Assembly: GCF_050433225.1 (NCBI RefSeq)
Contig: NZ_JBNPXQ010000002.1
Coordinates: forward strand, 248,001 to 312,000
Reading direction: 5' to 3'
Source of the DNA: Sphingomonas_D zeicaulis
Lineage (GTDB): Bacteria > Pseudomonadota > Alphaproteobacteria > Sphingomonadales > Sphingomonadaceae
DNA length: 64,000 bases
Part shown: positions 34,969 through 43,692 of the stretch, one piece after another
How positions within the stretch are numbered: the stretch's first letter is position 1
Layout of the letters: every line of letters starts with the position of its first letter
Program-made: the position numbers and the translations under genes
Notes under the pieces: generated by a model
What the model saw: only the letters and a program-made list of their open reading frames with translations
Database searches by the model: none
Told to the model about the DNA's origin: nothing

Positions 34969-37900
34969 TCAGCGGCCGCCAAGCCAGACCTGCATCTGCG
35001 ATAGCAGCCGGTCGAGGTCGATCGGCTTGGGCAGATAGTCGCTGGCACCGGCGTCGAGGCATTTCTGGCGATCGTCCATCATCGCCTTGGCCGTCAGCGC
35101 GATGATCGGGATGTCGCGGTAGCGCGGCCGCTGGCGCAGCTGCCGCATCGCCTCATACCCGTCCATTCCCGGCATCATGATATCCATCAGCACGAGTTCG
35201 ATGTCGTTCTCGCCGTCGAGCAGGTCCAGCGCCTGCTGGCCGCCCTGCACCACTTTCACGACGAGCCCCTGCGCGCGCAACGCCTTGGCCAGAGCATAGA
35301 GGTTGCGCACATCGTCGTCGACGATCAGCACGTTGCGCCCCTCCAGCGATCCGGTCTGCCCCTGGTCGGGGGAGGGCGCGCGCATCGAGTGGAGGAACAG
35401 GCTGACCTCGTCGACCAGCCGGTCGAAAGAGCGCGCGCCCTTGATGACGACGCTGTCGGTATATTCGTGGAGCCGCAGATTCTCTTCCGGCGTCAGGTCG
35501 CGACCCGAATAGACCACCACCGGCGGAATCTCGCCATGGCCGCGCGCCTCGGCGAGGAATGTGAAGCCGTCCATGTCCGGCAGGCCCAGGTCGAGCACGA
35601 TGCAGTCGAACCCCGATTCCGCCAGCTGCGCAAGGCCGGCAGCACCGGTCTCCGCCTCAACGATCTCGAGCCCTGGCGCCGCGATCAGCTTGCGGACGGA
35701 CAGGCGCACGCCGTCATCGTCCTCCACCACCAGCACGCGGCGCATGCGTTCGCCGGCATAATGTTCGAAGCGGCCGAACACGTCCGAAATGTCCTCGCGC
35801 GTCACCGGCTTGGTGAGGAATCCGATCGCTCCCAGCGCGCGGGCACGCGGCGCCTCGTCGGTCGCGGAGATGAAATGCACCGGGATGTGACGCGTCCCGT
35901 CATCCTCCTTCAGCCGCTCGATCACCGTCCAGCCGTCCATGCCGGGCAGCATAACGTCGAGCAGGATGCCGCGCGGCTTGTAGCGACGGGCAAGCGCGAT
36001 GCCGCTTTCGCCGTCGCCCGCGACCAGCCCGGCATAATTTTTGGAGCGCACGACATCGAGCATGATCTTGGCGAAGCGCAGATCGTCCTCGACGATCAGG
36101 ATCGAGGCCGCGCCCGGCTGGATCAGCCGGCGGTCGTCGCCGACGACGTCGGTGGGGATCACCTCGCTGCCCGGAGACACGATCGCGGGCGGGTCGGCGC
36201 GTTCGGCGGGCTGTACCGGAACGGGGGCGGAGGGGGGCAGCGCCGGCACCGGCAGCGCCACTTGCGACGTCGCCTCGATCCGCTCCGGCAAGGTGAGCGT
36301 GAAGCGGCTGCCTTCGCCCAGCTTGCTCTCCAATGTCAGGTCGCCACCCAGCGCGCGCGCCAAATTGCGGGCGATCGCGAGGCCCAGCCCGGTGCCGCCA
36401 TATTTCCGGCTGGTGCTGGCATCGACCTGCTCGAACGCCTCGAACACCTTGCCGAGCTTGTCTTCCGGAATGCCGATGCCGCTGTCCTGTACCGCGATCC
36501 GGATCATCCCTTCGGCGGCACCGCGGCCGATCGTCACCGCCACCCCGCCGGCGCTGGTGAACTTGAAAGCGTTGCTCAGCAGGTTGTTGGTGATCTGGCT
36601 GAGCTTGGCGGTATCTGTGCGGATCGCCTCCGGCGCGCCATCCTCCACCGTCACGTCGAACGTCACCGCCTTCTCGGCGGCGACATGGCGGAAATGACGC
36701 AGCAGTTCGCCGGCGAGGTCGCCCAGCCGCAGGTCGTGCGCGGCCAGCTCCATCCGACCCGATTCGATCTTCGAAAGATCGAGGATGTCGTTGATCAGCC
36801 GCAGCAGGCTGGCGCCCGCCTCATGAACATATTGCGCCGATTCGACATCGTCCGGACCCAGATTGCCGCTGCGGTTCTGCGCCAGCTCGCGTGAGAGGAT
36901 CAGCAGGCTGTTGAGCGGCGTCCGCAGCTCATGGCTCATGTTGGCGAGGAATTCGGACTTGTAGCGGCTGGCCTTCTCCACCGCGCGCGCCTTGTCCTCG
37001 ATCTCGGCCTGGGCAAGCTCCACGCGGCGCTTTTCCTCGGCGAGCTGGTCGGTGCGCTGGCGCAGCTCCTCGTTGGAGGCCTGCAATTCCTCCGTTTGCG
37101 CGCGCAGCTCCTCTTCGGACGCGCGCAGCCGCTGGGCGTTGGTCTGCAACGTCTCGTTGGTTGCGCGCAATTCCTCTTCCTGCGTGCGCAGGCTTTCCTC
37201 GGATGCCTTGAGCTCGATCGCCTGCGCCTGGGTTTCGGACAGCAGCTCCTGCGTGCGCCGCGCGCGCATGAGGTTTTCGATCGAAAGACCGAGCACCGGC
37301 AGCAGTTCGGCCATGAAAATATCGTCATCGGCATCGAAGGGCGCGATCGCGGCGAGTTCGAGCATCGCCATCAGCCGATCCCGCACGATGATCGGCACGA
37401 TCCAGAGCGCAGAAGGGGCGATATCGCCGCTGCCCGACCGGACGCGGAAATAGTCCGGCGGCAGGTCGGAAAGCCGCAGCGGCTGGCGGCTGACCGCGGC
37501 CTGGCCGATCAGCCCCTCGCCCGGGCGAAAGCGAAGCGCGGCGCTATCAGCACCGTCGAGGCCAATCGCCCCGGCAAGCCGCAGCGTCTCGCCATCGCTG
37601 TCCGGGATGTAGAAGATCGCGATCTGCGCATCGACGCAGCCGGCCAGCGCCTGCAGCAGCCGCTGCGCGAAATCCTCGATGCCGTCGGTGGATTGCACGG
37701 CCGCCATCGTCGCCGCGACACTGGCTTTGACGGTCGCGACCCGATCCAGTTCCTCAAGATGGAACTGGAAGCGCGTGAGCCCGCGTGCGAGTTCGCCCAG
37801 TTCGTCCCCGCGATGGACGCCGTCGACCGTAAAATCGCGGTCGCCGCGGACGAGCCTTGTCATCAGTTCGGCGGCGCGCGTCAGCGGCGCCACCACCTGC

Positions 37901-38589
37901 CGCTGGGTAAATCGCAGTGACAGCAGCACGATGGCGATGCCGATTCCAAGCGTGATCCAGCCGACGGTCTGGACCAGCGACAGCAACCGGTTCATCCGTG
38001 CGTTGCGCACCTCGAGCAATTTTTGTTCTTCGCGCTGCCCGCGGGTGATCTCGCTGAGCAGGCGGTCACGGATATCTCGGCCGCGCAGCAGCAATTGTTC
38101 GATCGTCTCTGCCGAATCGCCACGCCGGATGGCCGCTTGCATCGGGATCACCGCGTTGGCGCGCCATTCGTCGACTAATGTGCCGATCCGCTGCAGCCGC
38201 ACCTGCTGCGCGGGATTGTCCGTGGTCAGCCGGTCGAGTTCCTCCAACACGGTGTCGAACTCGTTCTGTCCGGCACCCATCTGTCGCCGGGCGGCGGCGC
38301 CCCGAAGCACCATCGCATCCTCGAGCCCGGCCTCGCTGTCGGCTGCCGCGAGGCGCAGTCGGTCGAACGCGCGCAGCACGCCCTGGGTGTGGGTGGCCCA
38401 GTCGCTGGCCTCGGCCAGGTTGCTCTGGACGACGATGTTGATGCCGCGGGTCGCGACGATCATCAGCAGCAACAGGCCGAATGCCGCGATCAGCTTCCAG
38501 CGCACCGAGATGCGCTGCAGCCAGTTGTCGCCATGCCGGGTCAGGTCCCCCGCGCTGTCGGTCGTCGAGGTCGGGAGCGCGTCGGGCAT
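34969..38589 (-). CDS. hybrid sensor histidine kinase with three receiver domains
   Basis: A 1206-residue membrane kinase. Order: membrane segment (32-48), a CHASE3-like periplasmic helical domain (about 50-205), second membrane segment (207-226), HAMP (about 228-282), GAF-like domain (about 300-440), a long coiled coil with EELRA repeats (440-545), HisKA with H553 in MSHELRTPLN, HATPase (about 655-770; GTGLGLAIA at 732-740), then receivers with acceptors D878, D1000 and D1136. The chain of three receivers after one kinase suggests a multi-output relay. It is the first gene of the signalling operon. Confidence 0.94.
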   Translation of the reverse strand: MPDALPTSTTDSAGDLTRHGDNWLQRISVRWKLIAAFGLLLLMIVATRGINIVVQSNLAEASDWATHTQGVLRAFDRLRLAAADSEAGLEDAMVLRGAAARRQMGAGQNEFDTVLEELDRLTTDNPAQQVRLQRIGTLVDEWRANAVIPMQAAIRRGDSAETIEQLLLRGRDIRDRLLSEITRGQREEQKLLEVRNARMNRLLSLVQTVGWITLGIGIAIVLLSLRFTQRQVVAPLTRAAELMTRLVRGDRDFTVDGVHRGDELGELARGLTRFQFHLEELDRVATVKASVAATMAAVQSTDGIEDFAQRLLQALAGCVDAQIAIFYIPDSDGETLRLAGAIGLDGADSAALRFRPGEGLIGQAAVSRQPLRLSDLPPDYFRVRSGSGDIAPSALWIVPIIVRDRLMAMLELAAIAPFDADDDIFMAELLPVLGLSIENLMRARRTQELLSETQAQAIELKASEESLRTQEEELRATNETLQTNAQRLRASEEELRAQTEELQASNEELRQRTDQLAEEKRRVELAQAEIEDKARAVEKASRYKSEFLANMSHELRTPLNSLLILSRELAQNRSGNLGPDDVESAQYVHEAGASLLRLINDILDLSKIESGRMELAAHDLRLGDLAGELLRHFRHVAAEKAVTFDVTVEDGAPEAIRTDTAKLSQITNNLLSNAFKFTSAGGVAVTIGRGAAEGMIRIAVQDSGIGIPEDKLGKVFEAFEQVDASTSRKYGGTGLGLAIARNLARALGGDLTLESKLGEGSRFTLTLPERIEATSQVALPVPALPPSAPVPVQPAERADPPAIVSPGSEVIPTDVVGDDRRLIQPGAASILIVEDDLRFAKIMLDVVRSKNYAGLVAGDGESGIALARRYKPRGILLDVMLPGMDGWTVIERLKEDDGTRHIPVHFISATDEAPRARALGAIGFLTKPVTREDISDVFGRFEHYAGERMRRVLVVEDDDGVRLSVRKLIAAPGLEIVEAETGAAGLAQLAESGFDCIVLDLGLPDMDGFTFLAEARGHGEIPPVVVYSGRDLTPEENLRLHEYTDSVVIKGARSFDRLVDEVSLFLHSMRAPSPDQGQTGSLEGRNVLIVDDDVRNLYALAKALRAQGLVVKVVQGGQQALDLLDGENDIELVLMDIMMPGMDGYEAMRQLRQRPRYRDIPIIALTAKAMMDDRQKCLDAGASDYLPKPIDLDRLLSQMQVWLGGR

Positions 38590-38821
38590 GGATGCGGGCC
38601 TTCGGGAAGCGATTGGGCGACCGGGGTTTTCTGGCGGCGCCCTCCGGCGATGTCCAGACTATCCACCATATCGCGCCGAACGCTCGGGCGGCCTTCCGAT
38701 TCGCACCGTTGCATTGGCGGCCGGCTTCCCTTAAGGGGCCCACTTTCCGCGATTCAAGGGACTGTCCGGCTGTAATGGGCTGCCGAGGCCGTCCGCGATC
38801 GTCGATCATGAGGAGACGAAA

Positions 38822-39025
38822 ATGCCCAAGCTCAAGACCAAGAGCGGTGTGAAGAAGCGCTTCAAGATCACCGCGACCGGCAAGATCAAGCACGGCGTGG
38901 CCGGCAAGCGCCACCGCCTGATCAGCCACAACGGCAAGTATATCCGCCAGAACCGCGGCACCTCCGTCCTGTCCGAAGCCGATACGGCGACGGTCAAGGC
39001 CTGGGCCCCCTACGGCCTGCGCTAA
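38822..39025 (+). CDS. rpmI: 50S ribosomal protein L35
   Basis: A 67-residue basic protein beginning MPKLKTKSGVKKRFKITATG, a textbook L35. The start follows GAGGAGACGAAA. It is the first gene of an rpmI-rplT pair, and the 232 bases upstream carry the divergent promoters for this operon and the hybrid kinase. No infC precedes it here. Confidence 0.98.
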   Translation: MPKLKTKSGVKKRFKITATGKIKHGVAGKRHRLISHNGKYIRQNRGTSVLSEADTATVKAWAPYGLR

Positions 39026-39040
39026 GAGGAGCACTGACGA

Positions 39041-39418
39041 ATGGCACGTGTAAAGCGCGGTACGACGACGCGGGCGAAGCATAACCGCATCCTCGACCAG
39101 GCGAAGGGCTATTATGGCCGTCGCAAGAACACCATCCGCATCGCCCGCCAGGCGGTGGAGAAGGCCGGTCAGTACGCCTATCGCGACCGCAAGGTTAAGA
39201 AGCGGAACTTCCGCGCGCTGTGGATCCAGCGCATCAACGCCGCCGTGCGCGCCGAGGGCCTGACCTACGGCGTGTTCATGCACGGCCTCAAGCTCGCTGG
39301 CATCGACCTCGACCGCAAGGTCCTGGCCGATATCGCGATGCATGAGGGTGAGGCGTTCAGCGCGATCATTGCGCAGGCGAAGGCCGCTCTTCCCGAAGGC
39401 GCGCGCGTCGCTGCCTGA
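39041..39418 (+). CDS. rplT: 50S ribosomal protein L20
   Basis: A 125-residue basic protein beginning MARVKRGTTTRAKHNRIL, typical L20, an early assembly protein of the large subunit. It starts 15 bases after rpmI behind GAGGAGCACTGACG. An intrinsic terminator follows 46 bases downstream, so pheST is not part of this transcript as it is in many relatives. Confidence 0.98.
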   Translation: MARVKRGTTTRAKHNRILDQAKGYYGRRKNTIRIARQAVEKAGQYAYRDRKVKKRNFRALWIQRINAAVRAEGLTYGVFMHGLKLAGIDLDRKVLADIAMHEGEAFSAIIAQAKAALPEGARVAA

Positions 39419-39463
39419 AGGCTGAGGCCGGCGCGGTCGTCCGCGCCGACCCCATGAGGAAAG

Positions 39464-39499
39464 AAGGCGCCGGTGGGATCTCCCGCTGGCGCCTTTTTC
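39464..39499 (+). terminator. intrinsic terminator of rpmI-rplT
   Basis: AGGCGCCGGTGGGA pairs with TCCCGCTGGCGCCT (two G-U pairs) with almost no loop and is followed by a TTTTT run, a strong rho-independent terminator directly after rplT. Confidence 0.88.
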
Positions 39500-39503
39500 T
39501 GTG

Positions 39504-40290
39504 TCAGCGAATCGCGCGTTCGATCGGCGTGTCGCCGTCCGCGCGCAGCACCCGCGCCGCCGGGTCTGCGGGCAGCAGCGGCGGCTGCGCCAGGAAGCGC
39601 GGCGCGCTGCCGCGGTGCGGCCGCGCGGAATGGACGAGGAACGGGTGGCACAGGTAGACGCTGCCCGCCCGGCCCACCGCCGGAACCTCCGGCCGTGTGT
39701 CCGACCCGCCGAACCCGCCCGCCGCCAACTCCCTGAGCGTCAGCCCCGCGTTCCCCGCCGGCGCCAGCGCGCGGGCGACGTCGACATGCGATCCGACGCG
39801 GATGCGCGTCGGCGCGTCGTCGATGCCGACGTCGGAGAACAGGAATAGCAGCAACAGCGCGCGGCCGCGGCTGAAGATGTTGGCGCGCCAGTCGAGAAAG
39901 TCGGGCGCCTCGGTGCCGAAGCTGACATCGATATGCCAGCCGGTGTCGCCGGGATCCGCCGGGCTGGGGAAGCGCACCGGGAAAGTGCCGATCGCACCCA
40001 GCCGTTGCCAGCGGCCGGGGCCGACAAGCTGGTCGAAGGCGCCCTCCAGCAGCGGGCTCTGTGCCGCCGCGCGAAACGGCGGCTGGGCATAATGGCCCAG
40101 GCGGACGACGGGCTGGTGCCAGCTCGCCGGGTCGTCGGGGCGTGCCAGGCAGGTCACGCCACAGAATGTCGCGCGCCGTGCTGGCGATGTCGGCCGGAAA
40201 GGCCTGATCGATGCGGACGAAGCCGCATGTGATGAACTGCTCGATGGCGTTCGGGCGCAAGGCGCGCCCCGCGTCGCTTTCGAAAGGCAT
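39504..40290 (-). pseudogene. phytanoyl-CoA dioxygenase family gene with a frameshift
   Basis: The first 51 residues (MPFESDAGRALRPNAIEQF onward) are read in one frame and the remaining 210 (from DDPASWHQPVVRLGHY) in another; the switch lies in a CCCC run at 40137-40140 on the minus strand. Removing one C would give one 261-residue Fe(II)/2-oxoglutarate dioxygenase with HID in GWHIDVSFG and the distal His and Arg in LVHSARPHRG. The frame is otherwise undamaged on both sides, so this is a very recent mutation, a sequencing error in a homopolymer, or, less likely, programmed slippage. Confidence 0.75.
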
Positions 40291-40444
40291 GACGTCTATA
40301 TCTCATGTCGCTTGCCCCCGACCCGGTGGTACCGGCGGGGCGATGCACTGGGGCGGCCCGGATGAAGGGCCGGCGGCCGGTGATCAGCGCAAACGCAGTG
40401 AGAAGATCGTCATAGCAACAGCTTCACCTGCAAGCGGGCAGATC

Positions 40445-41113
40445 TTACTTGGCAGCCGGGGCCAGCGCGTTGCTTACCGCGTCTGCCGCATTGCCCTCGG
40501 GAGCTGCCGCCGCCTCATTGTTGCCGCCGCCATTGGCCTCGGCAGCGGCCGCATCGCCATCGGGCGCCGCTGCTGCCGCCGCGGGTGCTGCCGGCAACGG
40601 CAGGTTCGAGCCCTGCTGGTTGAGGTAGATCATCAGATTGGCGCGATCCTCGGGCTTGGAAAGGCCGGCGAAGGTCATCTTCGTGCCCGGTGCGAACTTG
40701 CGCGGCGAGGTCAGCCACGCGTTCATCTTCGCGAAGTCCCAATTGCCGCCCACCGCCTTCAGCGGATCGGAGAAGGCGAAGCCGCCCTTGCCCTGGCCGA
40801 TCGGCTCACCCATCGTGCCGAACAGATTGGGGCCGATGCCGTTGGCGCCGCCCTGGTTCACTGTGTGGCAGGCCGCGCATTTCTTGAACACCTCGGCACC
40901 CTTGCCGGCGTCGGCGCTGGCAAGCAGCGTCTCGATCGGCGGGCCGGCATCCGCGCCGCCGCCTTCGCCTTCCAGTTCGACGCCCTCGATTGGATAGCCC
41001 ATCTTCTCGGGCCGCTCGGGGTGGAAATATTCGCCCGTCAGGATCGAGAGGCCCAGCGCTGCGATACCACCAGCGAGAACCCAGCCAGCGATCGTGTTGA
41101 AGCGATTGTCCAT
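40445..41113 (-). CDS. membrane-anchored c-type cytochrome
   Basis: A 222-residue cytochrome c of the CycM/c552 type. An uncleaved N-terminal membrane anchor (about residues 8-25) is followed by an acidic linker, one haem site CAACH (79-83) and an axial Met146 in GTKMTFAG. It would carry electrons in the periplasm, for example between the bc1 complex and a terminal oxidase. The last 50 residues are an Ala/Gly/Asn-rich low-complexity tail with no family counterpart that I know. It is divergent from pheA. Confidence 0.9.
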   Translation of the reverse strand: MDNRFNTIAGWVLAGGIAALGLSILTGEYFHPERPEKMGYPIEGVELEGEGGGADAGPPIETLLASADAGKGAEVFKKCAACHTVNQGGANGIGPNLFGTMGEPIGQGKGGFAFSDPLKAVGGNWDFAKMNAWLTSPRKFAPGTKMTFAGLSKPEDRANLMIYLNQQGSNLPLPAAPAAAAAAPDGDAAAAEANGGGNNEAAAAPEGNAADAVSNALAPAAK

Positions 41114-41269
41114 GCGCCCCCGAACCTCTCTCGATACCAGCCCATCCCTGCAGGCCTATGACCTTCCCATAGAATCGGGCGTGCGGGCGCGCAAGCGCCA
41201 GACGGCGTGCAGATCGCGCATGCGCGCGCTTGCGGACGCGCGTGGGGCTGGCTAAGCGCGCACGCCACA

Positions 41270-42160
41270 ATGGAAAGCTTTCCCGCCCCCGCCCGGCCGA
41301 TCGTTGCCGGCATGATCGAGGCCGCCGCGCGCGAGCCGCACCGCGCCGTCGCCTTCCAGGGCGCCCCGGGCGCCAATTCGCATATCGCGGTGGCGCAGGC
41401 TTTTCCCAACGCCTTGCCGCTGCCCTGCTTCAGCTTCGAGGATGCGATCGATGCGGTGCGCGAGGGGCGCGCCGACTGCGCGATCATCCCGATCGAAAAT
41501 TCGCTGCACGGCCGCGTGGCGGACATGCATTTCCTGCTGCCCGAATCGGGGCTGGTGATCACCGGCGAACATTTTCTCGGCATTCATTACTGCCTCGTCG
41601 GCCTGACGCCCGACGCGCAGGTGACCGAGGCGATGAGCCATCCGCAGGCGCTGGGCCAATGCCGCCATTGGCTGCGCAAGCACGGCATCCAGCCGGTGCC
41701 CTATCCCGACACCGCGGGCGCGGCGGCGCTCGTTGCGGAGATGGGCAATCCGAAGATCGGCGCGATCGTGCCGCCGCTCGCGGCCAAGACCTATGGTCTG
41801 CCGATCCTCGCCACCGGACTGGAAGATGCCGCGCACAACATGACGCGCTTCGTCGTCCTTGCGCGTGGATCGGGCACCGTGACCGGACCGGGGCCGTTCA
41901 TGACGACCTTCATCTTCGAGGTGAAGAATGTCCCCGCCGCGCTCTACAAGGCGCTGGGCGGCTTCGCGACCAACGGCTTGAACATGACCAAGCTGGAAAG
42001 CTACCAGCGCGGCGCCAGCTTCGCGGCGACCGAATTCTATTGCGATATCGAGGGGCATCCCGACGATCCCACGCTCAGCCGCGCTCTGGAGGAACTGAAG
42101 TTCCACACCAAATGGGTGCGTGTGCTCGGCACCTATCCGCAGGCGCGCAAGCGGGGCTGA
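41270..42160 (+). CDS. pheA: prephenate dehydratase
   Basis: A 296-residue monofunctional prephenate dehydratase. The catalytic domain (about 25-205) has AFQGAPGANSHIAVAQ, IPIENSLHGRV and the catalytic NMTRF. A C-terminal ACT domain (about 215-290) with GLNMTKLESY provides feedback control by phenylalanine. It converts prephenate to phenylpyruvate for phenylalanine synthesis. No chorismate mutase domain is fused. The ATG at 41270 was preferred to an earlier in-frame start because it lies closest to the conserved domain. Confidence 0.94.
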   Translation: MESFPAPARPIVAGMIEAAAREPHRAVAFQGAPGANSHIAVAQAFPNALPLPCFSFEDAIDAVREGRADCAIIPIENSLHGRVADMHFLLPESGLVITGEHFLGIHYCLVGLTPDAQVTEAMSHPQALGQCRHWLRKHGIQPVPYPDTAGAAALVAEMGNPKIGAIVPPLAAKTYGLPILATGLEDAAHNMTRFVVLARGSGTVTGPGPFMTTFIFEVKNVPAALYKALGGFATNGLNMTKLESYQRGASFAATEFYCDIEGHPDDPTLSRALEELKFHTKWVRVLGTYPQARKRG

Positions 42161-42191
42161 CCTCGCCACACCGACCGCTAGCCGGGTGTTT

Positions 42192-42232
42192 GCCTATTTT
42201 GCGTGCAATTGCTGCATCGCAAAAGAATAGGC
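42192..42232. promoter_or_regulatory. long inverted repeat upstream of the nitrate operon leader
   Basis: GCCTATT and TTTTGCG on the left are mirrored by CGCAAAA and AATAGGC on the right, around a centre containing TGCA-N5-TGCA (TGCAATTGCTGCA). It follows pheA by 31 bases and precedes the antitermination leader by about 70. It could be an activator site (nitrogen control) or the end of the pheA transcript. No sigma-54 type -24/-12 pair was recognised. Confidence 0.45.
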
Positions 42233-42298
42233 TTGCGCGATATGTATATCCATGACAGCTTCATAACGTCCGGACACAGACGTTCGGAAGATTCATAA

Positions 42299-42366
42299 CC
42301 GGCCACGTCCAACGAGGGGCATGGCCGGCGCGCCGCTCCCAGGGGAGCGCGCAAGGCAAAGACGCC
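42299..42366 (+). ncRNA. nitrate-operon leader RNA with two ANTAR-type hexaloop hairpins
   Basis: Hairpin P1 (42299-42328) pairs CCGGCCA with TGGCCGG and GTCC with GGGC, closing the hexaloop AACGAG (42311-42316). A GC-rich hairpin (CGCTCC-CAGG-GGAGCG) follows. Hairpin P2 (42355-42366) is GGC-AAAGAC-GCC. Both hexaloops have A at position 1 and G at position 4, the signature of RNAs bound by ANTAR regulators such as NasR and NasT. The P2 3' arm overlaps the terminator's 5' arm, so the two are mutually exclusive, as expected for antitermination. Confidence 0.7.
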
Positions 42367-42411
42367 GCCCGAACCGGTCCCCCAATGGCCGTGATTCGAG
42401 GCGGTTTTTTT
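42365..42411 (+). terminator. intrinsic terminator (attenuator) ahead of the nitrate operon
   Basis: CCGCC-CGAA pairs with TTCG-A-GGCGG (one bulged A), extended inside by CGGTC with GGCCG, and is followed by seven T residues. It ends 72 bases before the narK start with no gene in between, so it can only attenuate the operon downstream. The 5' arm overlaps hairpin P2. Confidence 0.82.
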
Positions 42412-42483
42412 CATGCCCTCAACGGATCGGATTTGGCGTGGGGGTCGCCATCCGGGGTCCGAAGAGCAGCGCGGAGCCGTTCG

Positions 42484-43692
42484 ATGAACAAGGGATTCTG
42501 GAATGCGGGCCATCGCCCGACATTGTTCGCTGCTTTCCTCTATTTCGACCTCGCCTTCATGGTGTGGGTGCTGCTCGGCCCGCTCGGGCCGGACATCGCC
42601 AAAGATCTCGGGCTGAGCCCCGCCGAAAAGGGCTTCATGGTCGCGGTGCCGACGCTCGCCGGCGCGATCCTGCGCATCGTCAACGGGCTGCTGGTCGACA
42701 AGATCGGCCCCAAGCGCACCGGCGCGATCAATCAGGTGATCGTCATCGTCGGGCTCGTCACCGCCTGGGCGCTCGGCGTCCACAGCTTCATCGGCACGAT
42801 CGCGGTCGGCGTGATCCTGGGCTTTGCCGGCGCTAGCTTCGCGGTCGCGCTGCCGCTCGCCAGCCGCTGGTATCCGGCCGAGCATCAGGGCACCGCGCTC
42901 GGCATCGCCGGCATGGGCAATTCGGGCACCGTGCTCGCCGCCCTGTTCGCGCCCGCGCTCGCCAAGGCGTTCGGCTGGAACGCGGTGCTCGGCCTCGCCG
43001 CGATCCCGCTCGCGATCGTCTTGGTCATCTATCTGGCGCTCGCCAAGGATGCGCCCAACCAGCCCGCGCCCAAGCCCTTCACCGCCTATCTCGAGCCGCT
43101 GAAGGCTGCGGATGCCTGGTGGTTCATGCTGTTCTACGGCGTCACCTTCGGCGGCTTCGTCGGCCTTTCCGCCTCGCTCAGCATCTATTTCACCGATCAG
43201 TTCGGGCTGACCACGATCGTCGCGGGCTATTGCACCGCCGCCTGCGTGTTCGCCGGATCGATGGTGCGGCCGATGGGTGGCGCGCTGGCGGACCGGATCG
43301 GCGGCACCCGCACATTGATGCTGGTCTACACATTGGCGGCGGTCACACTCGCCGCGATCAGCACCGGCCCCGCCAACCTGCCGATCGCGCTCGGCCTGTT
43401 CGTGGTCGCGATGCTGGCGCTGGGTGCCGGCAATGGCGCGGTGTTCCAGCTCGTGCCGCAGCGCTTCGGCAAGGAAATCGGCGTGATGACCGGGCTGGTC
43501 GGCTTCGCCGGCGGACTCGGCGGCTTCTACCTCGCCTCCTCGCTCGGCCTCGCCAAGCAGATCACCGGCAGCCCGCAGCTCGGCTTCCTCGTGTTCGCCG
43601 CGCTGGCGGTGGTCGCGCTCGGCAGCCTCACATTGGTGCGCCGCCGCTGGCAGCGGACCTGGGGTGCGGCGCTCGCCGGCGCGCGGATCTGA
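42484..43692 (+). CDS. narK: NarK-type nitrate/nitrite transporter (MFS)
   Basis: A 402-residue major facilitator protein with about 12 membrane segments. Blocks GFAGASFAVALPLASRW and GFAGGLGGFYLASSLG correspond to the two glycine-rich nitrate signatures of the NarK/NasA group. It imports nitrate (or exchanges it for nitrite) for assimilation. The ATG follows CGGAG at 9 bases. It is the first gene of the operon behind the antitermination leader; its stop overlaps the porin start by 1 base. Confidence 0.92.
   Translation: MNKGFWNAGHRPTLFAAFLYFDLAFMVWVLLGPLGPDIAKDLGLSPAEKGFMVAVPTLAGAILRIVNGLLVDKIGPKRTGAINQVIVIVGLVTAWALGVHSFIGTIAVGVILGFAGASFAVALPLASRWYPAEHQGTALGIAGMGNSGTVLAALFAPALAKAFGWNAVLGLAAIPLAIVLVIYLALAKDAPNQPAPKPFTAYLEPLKAADAWWFMLFYGVTFGGFVGLSASLSIYFTDQFGLTTIVAGYCTAACVFAGSMVRPMGGALADRIGGTRTLMLVYTLAAVTLAAISTGPANLPIALGLFVVAMLALGAGNGAVFQLVPQRFGKEIGVMTGLVGFAGGLGGFYLASSLGLAKQITGSPQLGFLVFAALAVVALGSLTLVRRRWQRTWGAALAGARI

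Noticed and set aside
42161..42298. Sigma-54 promoter for the nitrate operon
   Set aside because: No GG-N10-GC pair with the surrounding -24/-12 consensus was found that was better than chance.
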